A stretch of 64,000 nt of DNA from DATFQE01 sp963733845 (GCA_963733845.1 CAVTEM010000010.1:101663-165662), one strand, 5' to 3'; positions 46,445 to 56,351 are shown, numbered from the stretch's first letter. The notes: generated from the sequence alone by a model not told the origin. A program made the numbers and translations.

Positions 46445-47195
46445 TCTCGCGTTCTGTCGAGTGGCGCCGTGCGTGAGGTGCTGAGGCTATTGGCGGTGAT
46501 GCTCAGGGTTGTGAGTCGAGAGCGCGGGGGGTCGCGCGCGGCGCAGCCGTGCCGTCCGTCCGGGCACTTTGCTCGAATGATCGAGTCAGCAATTGGGTCC
46601 CGCAGATGGTGAAGAGTGTGCGAGTCGGATCGCGAGCGAGTGCCATCGTGGTGGCGGCGCGGAAGTGGCGACTGGTGGAGATAGCCAGGGTGCTGCGGTA
46701 TGCGATCATCGCGGAGCGAGGGCGCGACGACCGCCGCGCGGGATCATGAGACGGCTGGATGACGGTGGCGATGCGGTTCCGATCGCACAGTGCGGGGGAG
46801 AACCACGCCAAGGTGTAGCGCCCATGCGCTGGATTGCGGACGTTCGTGGGCGGCGACCGCAGGGATCGCGGTAGGCCGCGAGGAGGCTATGACGCTACTC
46901 AGGCGCATGGAGAAGCGACTGGTCGCAGGGGATGGCCCGGCCAGAGCGTCGCGAGTACTAGGCGTCGATATCAGAGGCGCCATCGGAGGCCGACTCTCGC
47001 GCGGTGATTGCCAGCGGCCAGCGTTCCGTCTGCCAGCTCGAGCTGTGTACTGTGAGGTTGTTCAGGCCGGCTTCGAGGTGCGGACCGGGCTATGCGGTCG
47101 AAACGTGACTCGGTGACCGTGGGCGCAACGTTCGTCCCGCGCGATCGTATGCTGTTCGGCTCATCTGCGGCTGCAGCGTGGCGGCCCGCACGGCG
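46445..47195. other. 750-base gap in the pilus locus without a convincing gene
   Basis: Reading frames on both strands are Arg/Ser/Pro-rich without folded-protein patterns, and base use is less GC-rich than around it. It separates pilB (ends 47196, minus) from pilA (minus). It may hold the pilA promoter, a small RNA or a degraded gene; no clear sigma-70 or sigma-54 site stands out to me. Confidence 0.4.
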
Positions 47196-48987
47196 TCAGA
47201 CGGTGCAGACGCGGGCGAGCTCCTCGACGGACGTGATGCCGGCGGCGACCTTGCCGACGCCGTCCTCCCACATCGTCCGCATGCCCTCCTCGACGGCGGC
47301 GCGCTCGATCTCCTCGCGCGGCGCCTTCTCGGCCGCGAGCTGCTCGAGGCGCTCGCTCATCGAGAGGAGCTGGAAGACGCCGACGCGCCCGCGGTAGCCG
47401 GTGTGCCCGCAGCGGGCGCAGCCGCGGCGGCGGCGGAAGGTCGCGCCCGCGAGGGCGGCCGCCATGTCCTCGCTCAGGTGGAGCCCCTGTAGCTCGTCGC
47501 ACGTCGGCGTGTAGGGCTCGGCGCAGTGCGGGCACAGCTTCCTCGCCAGGCGCTGCGCCAGGACCGCCGAGACGGCCGCGCCGGTCAGGAACGGCTCGAC
47601 GCCCATCTCGGTCAGCCGCGTGATCGCGGCCGGCGCGTCGTTCGTGTGCAGCGTGGAGAGCACGAAGTGACCCGTCAGCGCGGCCTCGATCGAGATCCGC
47701 GCGGTCTCGCCGTCGCGGATCTCGCCGACCATGATCACGTCGGGGTCGGAGCGAACGATCGAGCGCAGCGCCGTGGCGAAGGTCAGCCCTGCGCGGGGGT
47801 TGATCTGCACCTGGCTTGACGCCGCCGAGCCGATACTCGACGGGATCCTCGACGGTGATGATGTTGATCTCCGGCCGGCTGATCGCGTTCAGCGCCGCGT
47901 AGAGCGTCGTCGACTTGCCCGATCCGGTCGGCCCCGTGACGAGGAGCGCCCCCGTCGGCCGGGCGAGGATCGCCTCCATCTGCTCGCTCATCCGGTCGGA
48001 GAGGCCGAGCGCCTCGAGCGTCGGCACGTCGCGCGACTTGTCGAGCAGGCGCATGGTGACCGCCTCGCCCTCGACCGTGGGGAGCGTCGCCACGCGGATG
48101 TCGAGCATGCGTCCCGCCGCCGCGGCGTTGAGCGAGATCCGCCCGTCCTGCGGCTTGCGCCGCTCGGCGATGTCGAGCTTCGCGAGCACCTTGAGGCGGG
48201 TCGTCACGCCGGAGGCCAGCCGCTTCGGAATGTGGTGGGCAACGTGGAGGACGCCGTCGATCCGGTAGCGGACGACGAGATCGTCCTCCTGCGGCTCGAC
48301 GTGGATGTCGCTGGCCCCGTCCTCGGCGGCCTGGAAGATCATCGAGTTGACGAGGCGGACGAGCGGCGCGTCGGAGATGCCGTCGTCGGCCTCGAGCTCG
48401 TCGACGTCCTCCTCGTCTTCCTCCGCGCCGGCGATCTCCTCGGCCATCGTCGCGTTCATCGCCTCGGCCGCGCGCGAGAGGCGGCGGATCTCGGTGAGGA
48501 CGTCGCTCTTCGCCGCGACGTAGAACTCCACGGACAGGCGCGTCGCGAGCCGCAGCTCGTCGAGCCCGCGCACGTCCTGCGGGTCGGTGATCGCCACCTT
48601 GAGCGTGCTGCCGTCCGAGGCGAACGGGATCGCGACGACGCGGTTCAGCACCGGCAGCGCGATCATCTTCACCGCCTCGGCGTCGACGCCGGCGACGGCG
48701 AGGTCGACGAGCGGCAGGTGGTACTTCTCGGCGAGCGTCCGCGCGACGCCCAGCGCGCCCGCGAGCCCCTCGTCGACCAGCGCCTGTGAGAACGAGTCGC
48801 CGGCCGCGCGCTGCTGCGCCTGGTCGACCTGCTCGGGCGGCAGCAGCCCGCTTTCGCGGATGACGTCTGCGACGAGGTCGCCGTGGCCGCGTGCGTTCTC
48901 GTCCCGCTCTCCCGCCTTCGCCGAATCGTCGGCGTCGCCGACGAGCCGCAGCTCCGGCTGGTTCTCGTGATCCATCGCCGCTTCCAT
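47196..48987 (-). CDS. pilB: Pilus extension ATPase PilB (one frameshift)
   Basis: ATG 48987 overlaps the pilD stop (TAATG). The N-terminal T2SSE_N/MshEN-type domain (VADVIRESGLLPPEQVDQAQ, SFSQALVDEGLAGALGVART) lacks the RLG c-di-GMP signature. The core has Walker A GPTGSGKSTT, Asp box NIITVEDPVEY, Walker B DPDVIMVGEIRDGETA and HFVLSTLHTNDAPAAITRL. The zinc tetracysteine is CPHC...CARC, followed by GYRGRVGVFQLLSMSE. An extra base near 47815 separates GGVK from QVQINPRAGLTF. It polymerises pilins on the PilC platform. Confidence 0.95.
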
Positions 48988-49734
48988 TACAGCAGGCGAA
49001 GGTACGCGTCGAGCAGCGGCTGCCCGGCGAAGAGCGCGACGACACCTCCCAGGGCGAGGAAAGGCCCGAACGGAATCTTCATCTTGCGCGCGGCGCTTCC
49101 GTGACGCGCGAACAGGACGATCGACGGCACGAGCGCCGCGACCATGCCGATCATCATCGCGACGGGAACGGTCCACCCGACCGCGACGCCGAGCAGCAGG
49201 GCGAGCTTGACGTCACCCATGCCCATGCCCGCGGGGTAGGCGAGCGCGGCGACGAAGAGGAAGAGCGCGGCGCCGAAGCCCGCCGCCGCCCACTCCGCCG
49301 ACGGGTGGAGGATCGTGTTGGCCGCGAGCACGACGGCCGCTGCCGGTAGGACGACCCGGTTCGGGATTATGCGCCGCTCGACGTCGGTGGCCGAGATGGC
49401 GACGAGCGCGGCGCAGAAGAACGCGCCGACGGCGGCGTCCCAGGTGAGCCCGAAGCGGAGCACGCAGCGCGGCGACGAGGAGCCCCGTCGTCGCCTCGAC
49501 CAGCGGGTAGCGCCACGGAATCGCTGCCTTGCAGTGGCGGCAGCGCCCCCGCAGCAGCGCGAACGAGAGCAGCGGGACGTTGTCGTACCACGCGAGCGGA
49601 GTCCCGCAGGACATGCAGGCCGAGCCGGGGCTGACCAGCGAGCGCCGCAGCGGGATTCGCGCGGCGACGACGTTCAGGAAGCTTCCGAACGCCAGGCCCG
49701 GCAGGAGCGCGATGGCTGCGAGGGTCACGCCCAT
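48987..49734 (-). CDS. pilD: Prepilin peptidase PilD (one frameshift)
   Basis: Bifunctional aspartic prepilin leader peptidase/methylase in the membrane. ATG 49734. GSFLNVVAARIPLRRSLVSP; two CxxC pairs, CMSCGTPLAWYDNVPLLSFA and CRHCKAAIPWRYPLVE; then after a change near 49460 ISATDVERRIIPNRVVLPAA with the first catalytic Asp and GMGMGDVKLALLLG with the second. It overlaps pilB and starts one base after the pilW-like stop, so it is tightly coupled. Confidence 0.93.
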
Positions 49735-49735
49735 C

Positions 49736-50827
49736 TCAGAAGGGCTGGCTGTTCCGAAGGACGATGGTGTCGAGCAGCACGAAGCGCTGACTCGTGCTCG
49801 CAGGTGTCTTGTCGAGCGCGAGCGACACGGACAGCGCGGCACGGGGCGGGCGCGCGCTCGACGCGCTGTAGACCGGCGTGTTCTGCGGATAGTCCCCCGC
49901 CTGGCCGCCGCGTGCAGCCGGTGAAGCTCGGGTGGGCGACGTGGTCCCCGTACAGGTGACGGGGCCGGACGGCCCGAAGGCGATCGTGTTCGCACCCGCG
50001 TTGAAGTTCGAGGTGCTCGCGACGGTGATCGTCGCGCTCGGAAGCGTCAGCGGGTTGGCCGTGAGCTTGGTCGGCCCGGTGTCGACGTACGAGGTGCCAG
50101 ACGTGACGTTCTTCAGCAGGCGCAGGCCGCCGTCGTCCCAGCCGTAGACGTTGTACGACGTCGCTCCCGGGTACGACGACCAGCTGACGGTGATCTGGTT
50201 GGTCAGCCCGGACGCGATCGTCACCGGCGCGACCGTCCCCGGAACCTCTTCGCCGCCGGCGAGCACCGCCGTGACCTCGTAGGAGTAGGTCCCCGCTTCC
50301 AGTGTCCCGCCCGTCGTCGCCGGAGTGACGCGACGGCGGCGGGACCGAAGGCGGCGCTGAAGATCTTGCCGGCGGAGATGCTCGGTGCGTCGGCCTTGTC
50401 CACGAGATCCGACGCCCACTTCGTCCCGGTGCCCGAGCAGGCCGAGCCCGTGTACCGCCAGAGCGTGTAGGGCTGCGCCCCGGCAACCGGCGGTGTGGCG
50501 CCGTTCTTGTCCTTCGTGCACCACGTCACCGTCGTGCGCTCCGCCGGCCGTCGGGCAATAGCTGCCGAGCGTGATCGTGATCGAGGAGGCGGGGTAGCCG
50601 CTCGGCGTCGTGAGGGCGCTCGCGCAGCGGATCTCCCGGCGAAGCTTGTCGAGCCCCAGCCTTGCGTCCTGCTGTGCCTGCGTGCGGTTCGTCTGGTCGG
50701 TCTGGGACTTCAGCGCGGACGTGAAGAGCTGCGTGATCCCGACAAGGACGATTCCGATGATCGCGAGCACGACGAGCACCTCCGGAAGCGTGAAGCCGTC
50801 CTGCGCTGTCCGCGGCTCGCCGGACAT
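49736..50827 (-). CDS. PilW-like minor pilin with a fibronectin-III-like head (frameshifted)
   Basis: ATG 50827. Prepilin signal QDG-FTLPEVLVVLAIIGIVL (Pro-Glu around mature position 5), long N-terminal helix QTDQTNRTQAQQDARLGLDK. The middle lies in another frame: MTWCTKDKNGATPPVAGAQP, YTLWRYTGSACSGTGTKWAS. A module resembling FN3 follows (AGTYSYEVTAVLAGGEEVPG, ISWSSYPGATSYNVYGWDDG-like), then a C-terminal SLALDKTPASTSQRFVLLDT. Changes near 50530, 50330 and 49925. A pilin carrying an FN3-like insert suggests a tip adhesin. Confidence 0.78.
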   Translation of the reverse strand: MSGEPRTAQDGFTLPEVLVVLAIIGIVLVGITQLFTSALKSQTDQTNRTQAQQDARLGLDKLRREIRCASALTTPSGYPASSITITLGSYCPTAGGAHDGDVVHEGQERRHTAGCRGAALHALAVHGLGLLGHRDEVGVGSRGQGRRTEHLRRQDLQRRLRSRRRRVTPATTGGTLEAGTYSYEVTAVLAGGEEVPGTVAPVTIASGLTNQITVSWSSYPGATSYNVYGWDDGGLRLLKNVTSGTSYVDTGPTKLTANPLTLPSATITVASTSNFNAGANTIAFGPSGPVTCTGTTSPTRASPAARGGQAGDYPQNTPVYSASSARPPRAALSVSLALDKTPASTSQRFVLLDTIVLRNSQPF

Positions 50828-50846
50828 GGGTGGCCGCGCTCGCGCA

Positions 50847-52022
50847 TCAGGCGATGCGGAGGTTGTCCGCGCGCAGCGCGTGTCCGTCGTGAACGGGCGC
50901 CTCCTCGGGCTCGGCTTCCTTCGCCGCTTCCTCGCTCTCGGAGACCGCATGCTCCTTGAGCGCGCGGCCGAGCGCGATCGTGAAGTCGTGCCGGTTGGGA
51001 GCGGCCGCCGCCGCGGTCTCCTCGTCGACGTCGCCGCTCAGGACGAGGTCGATCAACGCCTTCGTCAGCGTCTGCATCTGGAAGAACGCGCCCTCGGCGA
51101 TCGCCTCGGGGATGAACTCCGGCTTGTTCTCGCGGATCAGCTCCTGGATGCGGCTGTTCGCGACCATCACCTCGACGGCCGCGGTGCGGCCGCCGCCGAC
51201 GCGCGGCAGGAGCCGCTGCGAGATGACGCCCCTCAGCACGCCGGCGAGGATCGAGCGCACCTGCGGCTGCTTGATCGCCGGGAAGAACTCGACCAGGCGG
51301 CCGAGCGTCTCGGACGCGTCGACCGTGTGCATCGTCGAGAGCACGAGGTGGCCGGACTCGGCGGCCTGCAGCGCCGTCTCGGCGGTCTCGGCGTCGCGCA
51401 GCTCGCCGATCAGGATCACGTCCGGGTCCTGGCGCAGCGCGCGCCTGAGGGCCTCGTTGAACGACTCGGTGTCGATCCCGACCTCGCGCTGGTTGACGAT
51501 GCAGGTCGCGTCGTCGTGCAGGATCTCGATCGGGTCCTCGATCGTGACGATGTGCTGCCGGCGCGTGCGGTTGATGTGGCCGATCATCGAGGCGAGCGTG
51601 GTCGTCTTCCCGGCGCCGGTGGCGCCGGTGACGAGGATCAGCCCGCGGTGCTCCTCGGAGAGCGTCTCGACGCCGGGCGGCAGGTGCAGGCTCTTGAAGT
51701 CGGGCACCTCGCGGGGGATGACGCGGAACGCGAGCGAGACGTCGCCGCGCTGGCGGAACGCGTTGACGCGGAAGCGCGGGAGGCCGGGCGGCTGGTAGGC
51801 GGTGTCGAGCTCGCCGGTGCGCTCGAACATCGCGAGCCGCGACCGTGAGGAGGCACCAACCTCGTTCACGAGCTCCTCGAGCTCGAGCGTGCCAAGCGGC
51901 GAGAAGCCCGGTAGCAGCTCGAGCTCGCCGTCGAAGCGGACGACCGGCGGCCGGCCGACCTTGAGATGGACGTCGCTCGCGCCGCGGTCGACGGCCGCAT
52001 GCAGTAGCTGGTTCAGCTCCAT
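50847..52022 (-). CDS. Second PilT/PilU-type retraction ATPase
   Basis: ATG 52022, 391 residues, intact. SDVHLKVGRPPVVRFDGELE, Walker A GATGAGKTTT, Asp box HIVTIEDPIEILHDDATC, Walker B DPDVILIGELRDAETAETAL, His box GHLVLSTMHTVDASETLGRL, and SRIQELIRENKPEFIPEAIA where PilT has AIRNLIRE. An acidic C-terminal tail of about 50 residues (SESEEAAKEAEPEEAPVHDG) is unlike PilT at 45 kb. It may play the PilU accessory role or act on a different pilus. It sits between two minor-pilin genes. Confidence 0.92.
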   Translation of the reverse strand: MELNQLLHAAVDRGASDVHLKVGRPPVVRFDGELELLPGFSPLGTLELEELVNEVGASSRSRLAMFERTGELDTAYQPPGLPRFRVNAFRQRGDVSLAFRVIPREVPDFKSLHLPPGVETLSEEHRGLILVTGATGAGKTTTLASMIGHINRTRRQHIVTIEDPIEILHDDATCIVNQREVGIDTESFNEALRRALRQDPDVILIGELRDAETAETALQAAESGHLVLSTMHTVDASETLGRLVEFFPAIKQPQVRSILAGVLRGVISQRLLPRVGGGRTAAVEVMVANSRIQELIRENKPEFIPEAIAEGAFFQMQTLTKALIDLVLSGDVDEETAAAAAPNRHDFTIALGRALKEHAVSESEEAAKEAEPEEAPVHDGHALRADNLRIA

Positions 52023-52073
52023 GAAAATCCTTTCGGCCGGCGCGTCGCCCGGCTCAGTTCGTATGTGCGCATC

Positions 52074-53757
52074 TCAGCCTCCACCGAAGTTGCGGGGGGC
52101 GAGCAGTCTCGGCAGAGGGAGCGGCCCGGTGAATCCGCTCGAGCCCGACGTGGGGAACGAGATCGACGGGAAGCTGAGCTCGCCACCCTGCCCGGTCGCG
52201 ACGTCGCGTAGGCGCTCACCATCGGCCCCTGGACGACGGTGCCCGTGACGCTCGCGTCGATCTTGTTGGCGGCGAAGAGCCCGCCCTGGTATTGGCCCTT
52301 CTTGATCTCGATGCCGTTGCCGGCAGTTCCACTGTCGGTCGAGAGCTCCGTGGCGAAGTCGCCGGACGCGAAGACGAACATGCCGCTCAGGTTCGGGTCC
52401 CACGGCGCAGCCGTGTCGCAGTCCCCGCCGGCCGTCAGCTTCACGCAAATGACGTCGTGGTTGTCCATGCTGAACGTGCCCGAGAGGATGAGCGCGCCCT
52501 GGCCGACGTACGTCGCGTCGTTGGCCGTAGCTGGTCGCGCTGCCGTCGATGAAGATCGAGCCGTTGATCGTCAGCTTCTTGGTCGTCGCGTTGTACGAGA
52601 GCTCGTTCGGCCCCGACCTGCAGGTGTACGTCGCGCCCGTGATGTCGAACGGCGGGAGCCCGGCGGTCGCGCTCTGGTTGATCGACCCGTCGGGGCCGTC
52701 GAGTCCCGTGGGTCGGTCGAACCTCGGGAACGCGCCGCTCGCTGTCTGGCAGAGTGAGTTCGGCCCGATCGAAGCGTTGCGGTACCAGAAGCCCATCACG
52801 CTCGGGTCGCTCGAGAGCTCGGGGTGGCCGTTCGAGCCCAGGTAGGGCGAACAGCAGGTCAGCTTCGGCTCGGTGATGAAGCCGGGCGGGATCACATTGC
52901 CGGTGACGTTTCCCCAGACGTCGTCGACGGCCCCCCAGCCACACGCCGGAGGAGGAGTCCTGCCTTGCTTCGAGCACGTGCCCTCGACGTAGATCTCGCC
53001 TAGATTGGCTCCCAGCGGCCCGACCGGGGACAATGCGTGGCCGACCGTGTTGTGCGGGTTCTCCAAGTACAGATTTCCGCCGACCGCGACCTTGTTCAGG
53101 CGCAGGGGCCCCGAGGCGTTGGCCGGAATCGTCTCCCCGATCGTCGCCGTCTGCTCGATCCAGAGATCCCTGTTGGCGTAGACGGGTGACCGGACCGTGA
53201 CCGACTGGCCGAAGTGAATGTCGTTGAACGCGTACACCCAGTTCAGGGAGCTCGTCGTCGGATTGATCGACACGGTCTCCGGGATGACGATGGGCACGAT
53301 CGCGGTGATCGTTCGCGCCACCGGGGAAGTTGAGGGCCCGGTCGGATTCGCCACGGTTCCGACCGACGTGATGCGCCACTGGTCCTGCCAGGTCGCCGTG
53401 GTCGGCGCGGCCTCGATCACTCCGGACCAGGTCACCGAGCGCGCTCGGCGTACGGCGTCGTCCGCGAGGCAGCAGGTTCGGATCGCCCGGGTAGACGACG
53501 ACCCCGGGGTAGTTCGCGTTCAGCACCGCGAGGGCGTTGTTGATGCCCGACTCGGCGAGCGCGGACGCCTTCTGACCCGCATTGGAGCGGTGCGCATCCC
53601 GGGCGCCGGCGGCCGTGATGAAGATCACCGTCGTCAGCGCGATCGTCAGCACGAGCATCGTGACGATCGCGAGGATGAGGGCGACGCCCTCCTCTTCGCG
53701 AACGAGGCGGCGCCACGCCGTCACGACGCGGCGACCCTCCAGGTTTCCTGGCTGCAT
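52074..53757 (-). CDS. PilX-like minor pilin with large extracellular domain (three frameshifts)
   Basis: ATG 53757. Leader WRRLVREEEG followed by VALILAIVTMLVLTIALTTV, the PilX-type hydrophobic start lacking Glu5, then KASALAESGINNALAVLNAN. Frame changes near 53440, 52522 and 52202 join WSGVIEAAPTTATWQDQWRI, ARTITAIVPIVIPETVSINP, NTVGHALSPVGPLGANLGEI, ITGATYTCRSGPNELSYNAT, DPNLSGMFVFASGDFATELS and the end SFPTSGSSGFTGPLPLPRLL. About 560 residues, far larger than classical PilX. First gene of the operon. Probably a tip or priming component with an adhesive head. Confidence 0.75.
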
Positions 53758-53853
53758 GCCCTCAGGATCGCGGAGGGCACCGGCCCCTCGGATCCCCTAA
53801 ATGGGTCAATCGGACCTACCCATCGCGGCGACATGCGCCGTCGGGGACGCGTG

Positions 53854-55068
53854 TCAGCGCGCCGCGGACGCCCTAGGCGTGCGCGAACCGTCGGCCTGCT
53901 CGCGGCGCATGACGTCGCAGAGCGCCTCGACGCAGCGGCGGTCGAACTGGGCGCCGGCGTGGCGCTCGAGCTCGGCGAGCGCGTCGGCGACCGGCATGTC
54001 GTCCTGGTAGGGGCGGGTGCCGGTCATCGCCTCGAAGGCGTCGGCGACGGCGAGGATGCGGGACTCGACCGGGATCTCGTTGCCGCGGAGGCCGGCGGGG
54101 TAGCCGGCGCCGTCCCAGCGCTCGTGGTGGTGCAGGACCCACCTCGCCTCGAGCGGCATGTCGTTCGCGTCGAGGATCGTGTGGCCGATCGTCACGTGCG
54201 CCTTCATCTCCTGCTGCTCCTCGGCGTGCAGCGACGTCGGCTTCTTCAGGATCCGGTCGGCGATGCCGATCTTGCCGACGTCGTGGAGGAGCCCGGCGCG
54301 GCGGAGACGCTCGAGCCGCTCCCCGCGTAGGCCGAGCCGTTCGCCGATCGCAACGACCAGGCTCGCGACGGTCTCGGAGTGGCTGCTCGTTCCCGCGTCC
54401 TTGGCGTCGACGGCACGCGCGAGGGCGGCGACGAGCGTCTCCTGGTGCGTCGGCGCGGCGGTCCCGTTCCTGGCGTTCCTCGGGCTCGACGGGTAGAAGA
54501 CGATGGTCGTCACATCCCCGCGCTTCGCGTCGTAGAGGGCTATGTCGGCCTGCTGGATCAGCCGGTGGCGCGACTCGGTGCCCGTCGACTCGGTGATGCC
54601 GATGCTCACGGCGCGCCGCCCGAAGGCGCTCCGCGTGAGGTGGTCGAGCGTGCGCGCGACCGCCAGCGCGTGCCAGCTCCTGCGGCCCGGGAGCAGCGCC
54701 ATGAACTCGTCGCCGCCCGTTCGGTAGACCGTCCCCTCGTCCCCGACGGCCTGCCTGAGGAACCGGCTCGCCTCACGCAGGTACTCGTCGCCCGCCTGGT
54801 GCCCCTTGATGTCGTTGATCCGCTTGAGCCCGTCCAGGTCGACCGCCATCAACGCGAACGTCGCTCCACGCTTGGTACGCGCCTGCATCGCCACGGTCAG
54901 GTCGTCGTGGAAGGAGCGGTGATTCTCGAGCCCCGTGAGGCTGTCCGTTCGCGCCGCGACGCGCAGGGCGGCGATCTCGGCCTCGCGCACCCGGCGGTGG
55001 CGTCGAATCATGAGCCCGAGCAGGAAGGCGATCAGGACCAGCTCGACGCCGGCTGCGATCAAGATCAT
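53854..55068 (-). CDS. Membrane GGDEF / HD-GYP c-di-GMP enzyme
   Basis: ATG 55068. One membrane helix (ILIAAGVELVLIAFLLGLMI), then GGDEF: TDSLTGLENHRSFHDDL, DLDGLKRINDIKGHQAGDEY, YRTGGDEFMALLPG with an intact active site. No RxxD inhibition site precedes it. Then HD-GYP: SHSETVASLV, LLHDVGKIGIADRILKKP, HVTIGHTILDANDMP, HHHERWDGAGYPAGLRGNEI and AVADAFEAMTGTRPY, all metal and GYP residues present. Both synthesis and hydrolysis of c-di-GMP look possible. The operon start of the pilus locus is only 97 bases downstream on the same strand. The frame is intact. Confidence 0.93.
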   Translation of the reverse strand: MILIAAGVELVLIAFLLGLMIRRHRRVREAEIAALRVAARTDSLTGLENHRSFHDDLTVAMQARTKRGATFALMAVDLDGLKRINDIKGHQAGDEYLREASRFLRQAVGDEGTVYRTGGDEFMALLPGRRSWHALAVARTLDHLTRSAFGRRAVSIGITESTGTESRHRLIQQADIALYDAKRGDVTTIVFYPSSPRNARNGTAAPTHQETLVAALARAVDAKDAGTSSHSETVASLVVAIGERLGLRGERLERLRRAGLLHDVGKIGIADRILKKPTSLHAEEQQEMKAHVTIGHTILDANDMPLEARWVLHHHERWDGAGYPAGLRGNEIPVESRILAVADAFEAMTGTRPYQDDMPVADALAELERHAGAQFDRRCVEALCDVMRREQADGSRTPRASAAR

Positions 55069-55219
55069 GGGCTCGCCGCAGCGGAGAGCACGCCGACAGA
55101 GGCCGCCGAACCGGCGAGCCGGACCAAGCCGTGCTTCCGCAGTGCCGCAGACACCCTTCGCAGCATTCTTGGGCCGCGAACGTCGCCGGGAATCCCCCGG
55201 ATGGGGAGTCAGGACGAGC

Positions 55220-55465
55220 CTATGAGCCGGGATCGCGCTGCGAACGAAGCTCGTCGCGGCGGGCGCGAAGCTCGTCGATCCGGCGGTGCAGCTCGCGTCG
55301 CTCCTTCGAGATCTCGCGCTCCCGGGTCTCGAGATGGGGAACGCCGACACCGGAGAAGGTCGCCATGCGATCGTGCAGCTTCCGCCTGACCGCGGAGATG
55401 TCGCGTTCCTCCGCCTCGAGCTGCTCGAGTAGCGCGTCGAGCTCGCGCTCTTCCGAGTCCTCCAT
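55220..55465 (-). CDS. RsiG-like two-motif coiled-coil protein (candidate c-di-GMP-binding anti-sigma)
   Basis: Start taken at ATG 55465 (MEDSEERELDALLEQLEAEE); a GTG at 55504 would add 13 residues. 81 residues, all helical, two antiparallel-compatible helices joined by GVGVPHLE. Each carries the spacing of the RsiG c-di-GMP motif E-x3-S-x2-R-x3-Q-x3-D. Helix 1 has E20, S24, R27, H31, A35; helix 2 has E49, S53, R56, H60, D64. So Gln is replaced by His in both and Asp by Ala in the first. RsiG sequesters sigma WhiG when bound to c-di-GMP in Streptomyces, and related forms occur in Rubrobacter. No WhiG gene is in the window. Position beside a GGDEF/HD-GYP gene supports the reading. Confidence 0.65.
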   Translation of the reverse strand: MEDSEERELDALLEQLEAEERDISAVRRKLHDRMATFSGVGVPHLETREREISKERRELHRRIDELRARRDELRSQRDPGS

Positions 55466-55607
55466 GTCACGAGTATCGGCAGGGGACGCAAAACGATCAA
55501 GCACACGCCGCTCAAGCGCCGGCCGTCGGCGGCCGACAAGCTCGTTCGAGGTGCAGACGCAGTTGACTTCGCTTTCAGGGACAGATCACATCGACGGCAC
55601 GCAGGCG

Positions 55608-56351
55608 ATGACCCACCCGCCGCGCAAGCCGCTGGGCGCGCTGCTCGTCGCCGCCGGCTTCGTCGACCAGGACCAGCTCGCCGAAGCTCTGCACGAGGGA
55701 ACCGAGACCGGCGAGCGCCTGGGCGAAGTGGTCGTTCGCCGGGGTTGGGCGAGCGAGGACGACGTCGCGCGGCTGCTCGCCGAGCAGTGGGATCTGGGCT
55801 ACGTCGACCGCGCCTCGATCTGGTTCGACGTGAGCGCGCTCGGACGCCTCTCGCGCGAGGACGCGCAGCAGCTCGAGGCGCTGCCGGTGCGGGTCGAAGG
55901 AGACCGCGTGATGGTCGCCGTCGCGGAGCCGACGGAGCAGCGTCTCGCCGAGCTTCGGCGGCTCATCGGCGCGGACACGGTCGTCGTGGTCGTGCCGAGG
56001 ACGGCGCTCGACGCGGGGATCCGCAGCGAGCTGCTCACGAGTCGGCCGCCCGCGATGGTGCCGCGGCAGTCGCAAGCCGAGCCGGCCGTGGACGAGCAGG
56101 GTCGACGCGACGGCATGGACCCGTCCGAGCTCGCCGCCCGAGCGCAGGACGTCGCCGACTTCATCCTCGCCCAGGCCGTCGCCACGCAGGACTACGGGCG
56201 GCGCATCGAGCAGCTCGAAGCTGAGCTCGCCGAGAGTCGTGCGGCAGCAGCGGAGACGAAGACGCAGCTCGCCGCCGTGCTGCAGCTCTTCGACGTCCTC
56301 GAGCCCCGGTCTAGCAGCCCCGGGAGACGAACGTCCCGTTCGGGCCCGTGA
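55608..56351 (+). CDS. Free-standing MshEN-domain protein with C-terminal coiled coil
   Basis: ATG 55608. The first ~110 residues are a MshEN/GspE N-terminal domain without an ATPase: two tandem motifs, KPLGALLVAAGFVDQDQLAE and ERLGEVVVRRGWASEDDVAR, followed by LPVRVEGDRVMVAVAEPTEQ. In MshE the paired LG motifs bind c-di-GMP. A variable linker leads to a coiled coil (RIEQLEAELAESRAAAAETK). The apparent end overlaps the opposite-strand pilin-like gene; a one-base change would stop it at the TAG near 56310. Divergent from the RsiG-like gene. Likely a c-di-GMP-responsive adaptor; no partner is proven. Confidence 0.82.
   Translation: MTHPPRKPLGALLVAAGFVDQDQLAEALHEGTETGERLGEVVVRRGWASEDDVARLLAEQWDLGYVDRASIWFDVSALGRLSREDAQQLEALPVRVEGDRVMVAVAEPTEQRLAELRRLIGADTVVVVVPRTALDAGIRSELLTSRPPAMVPRQSQAEPAVDEQGRRDGMDPSELAARAQDVADFILAQAVATQDYGRRIEQLEAELAESRAAAAETKTQLAAVLQLFDVLEPRSSSPGRRTSRSGP

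Noticed and set aside
46503..47116. Several 80-110-codon open frames in the pilB-pilA gap
   Set aside because: They overlap each other on both strands, are Arg/Ser/Pro-rich and have no ribosome site or recognisable motif.
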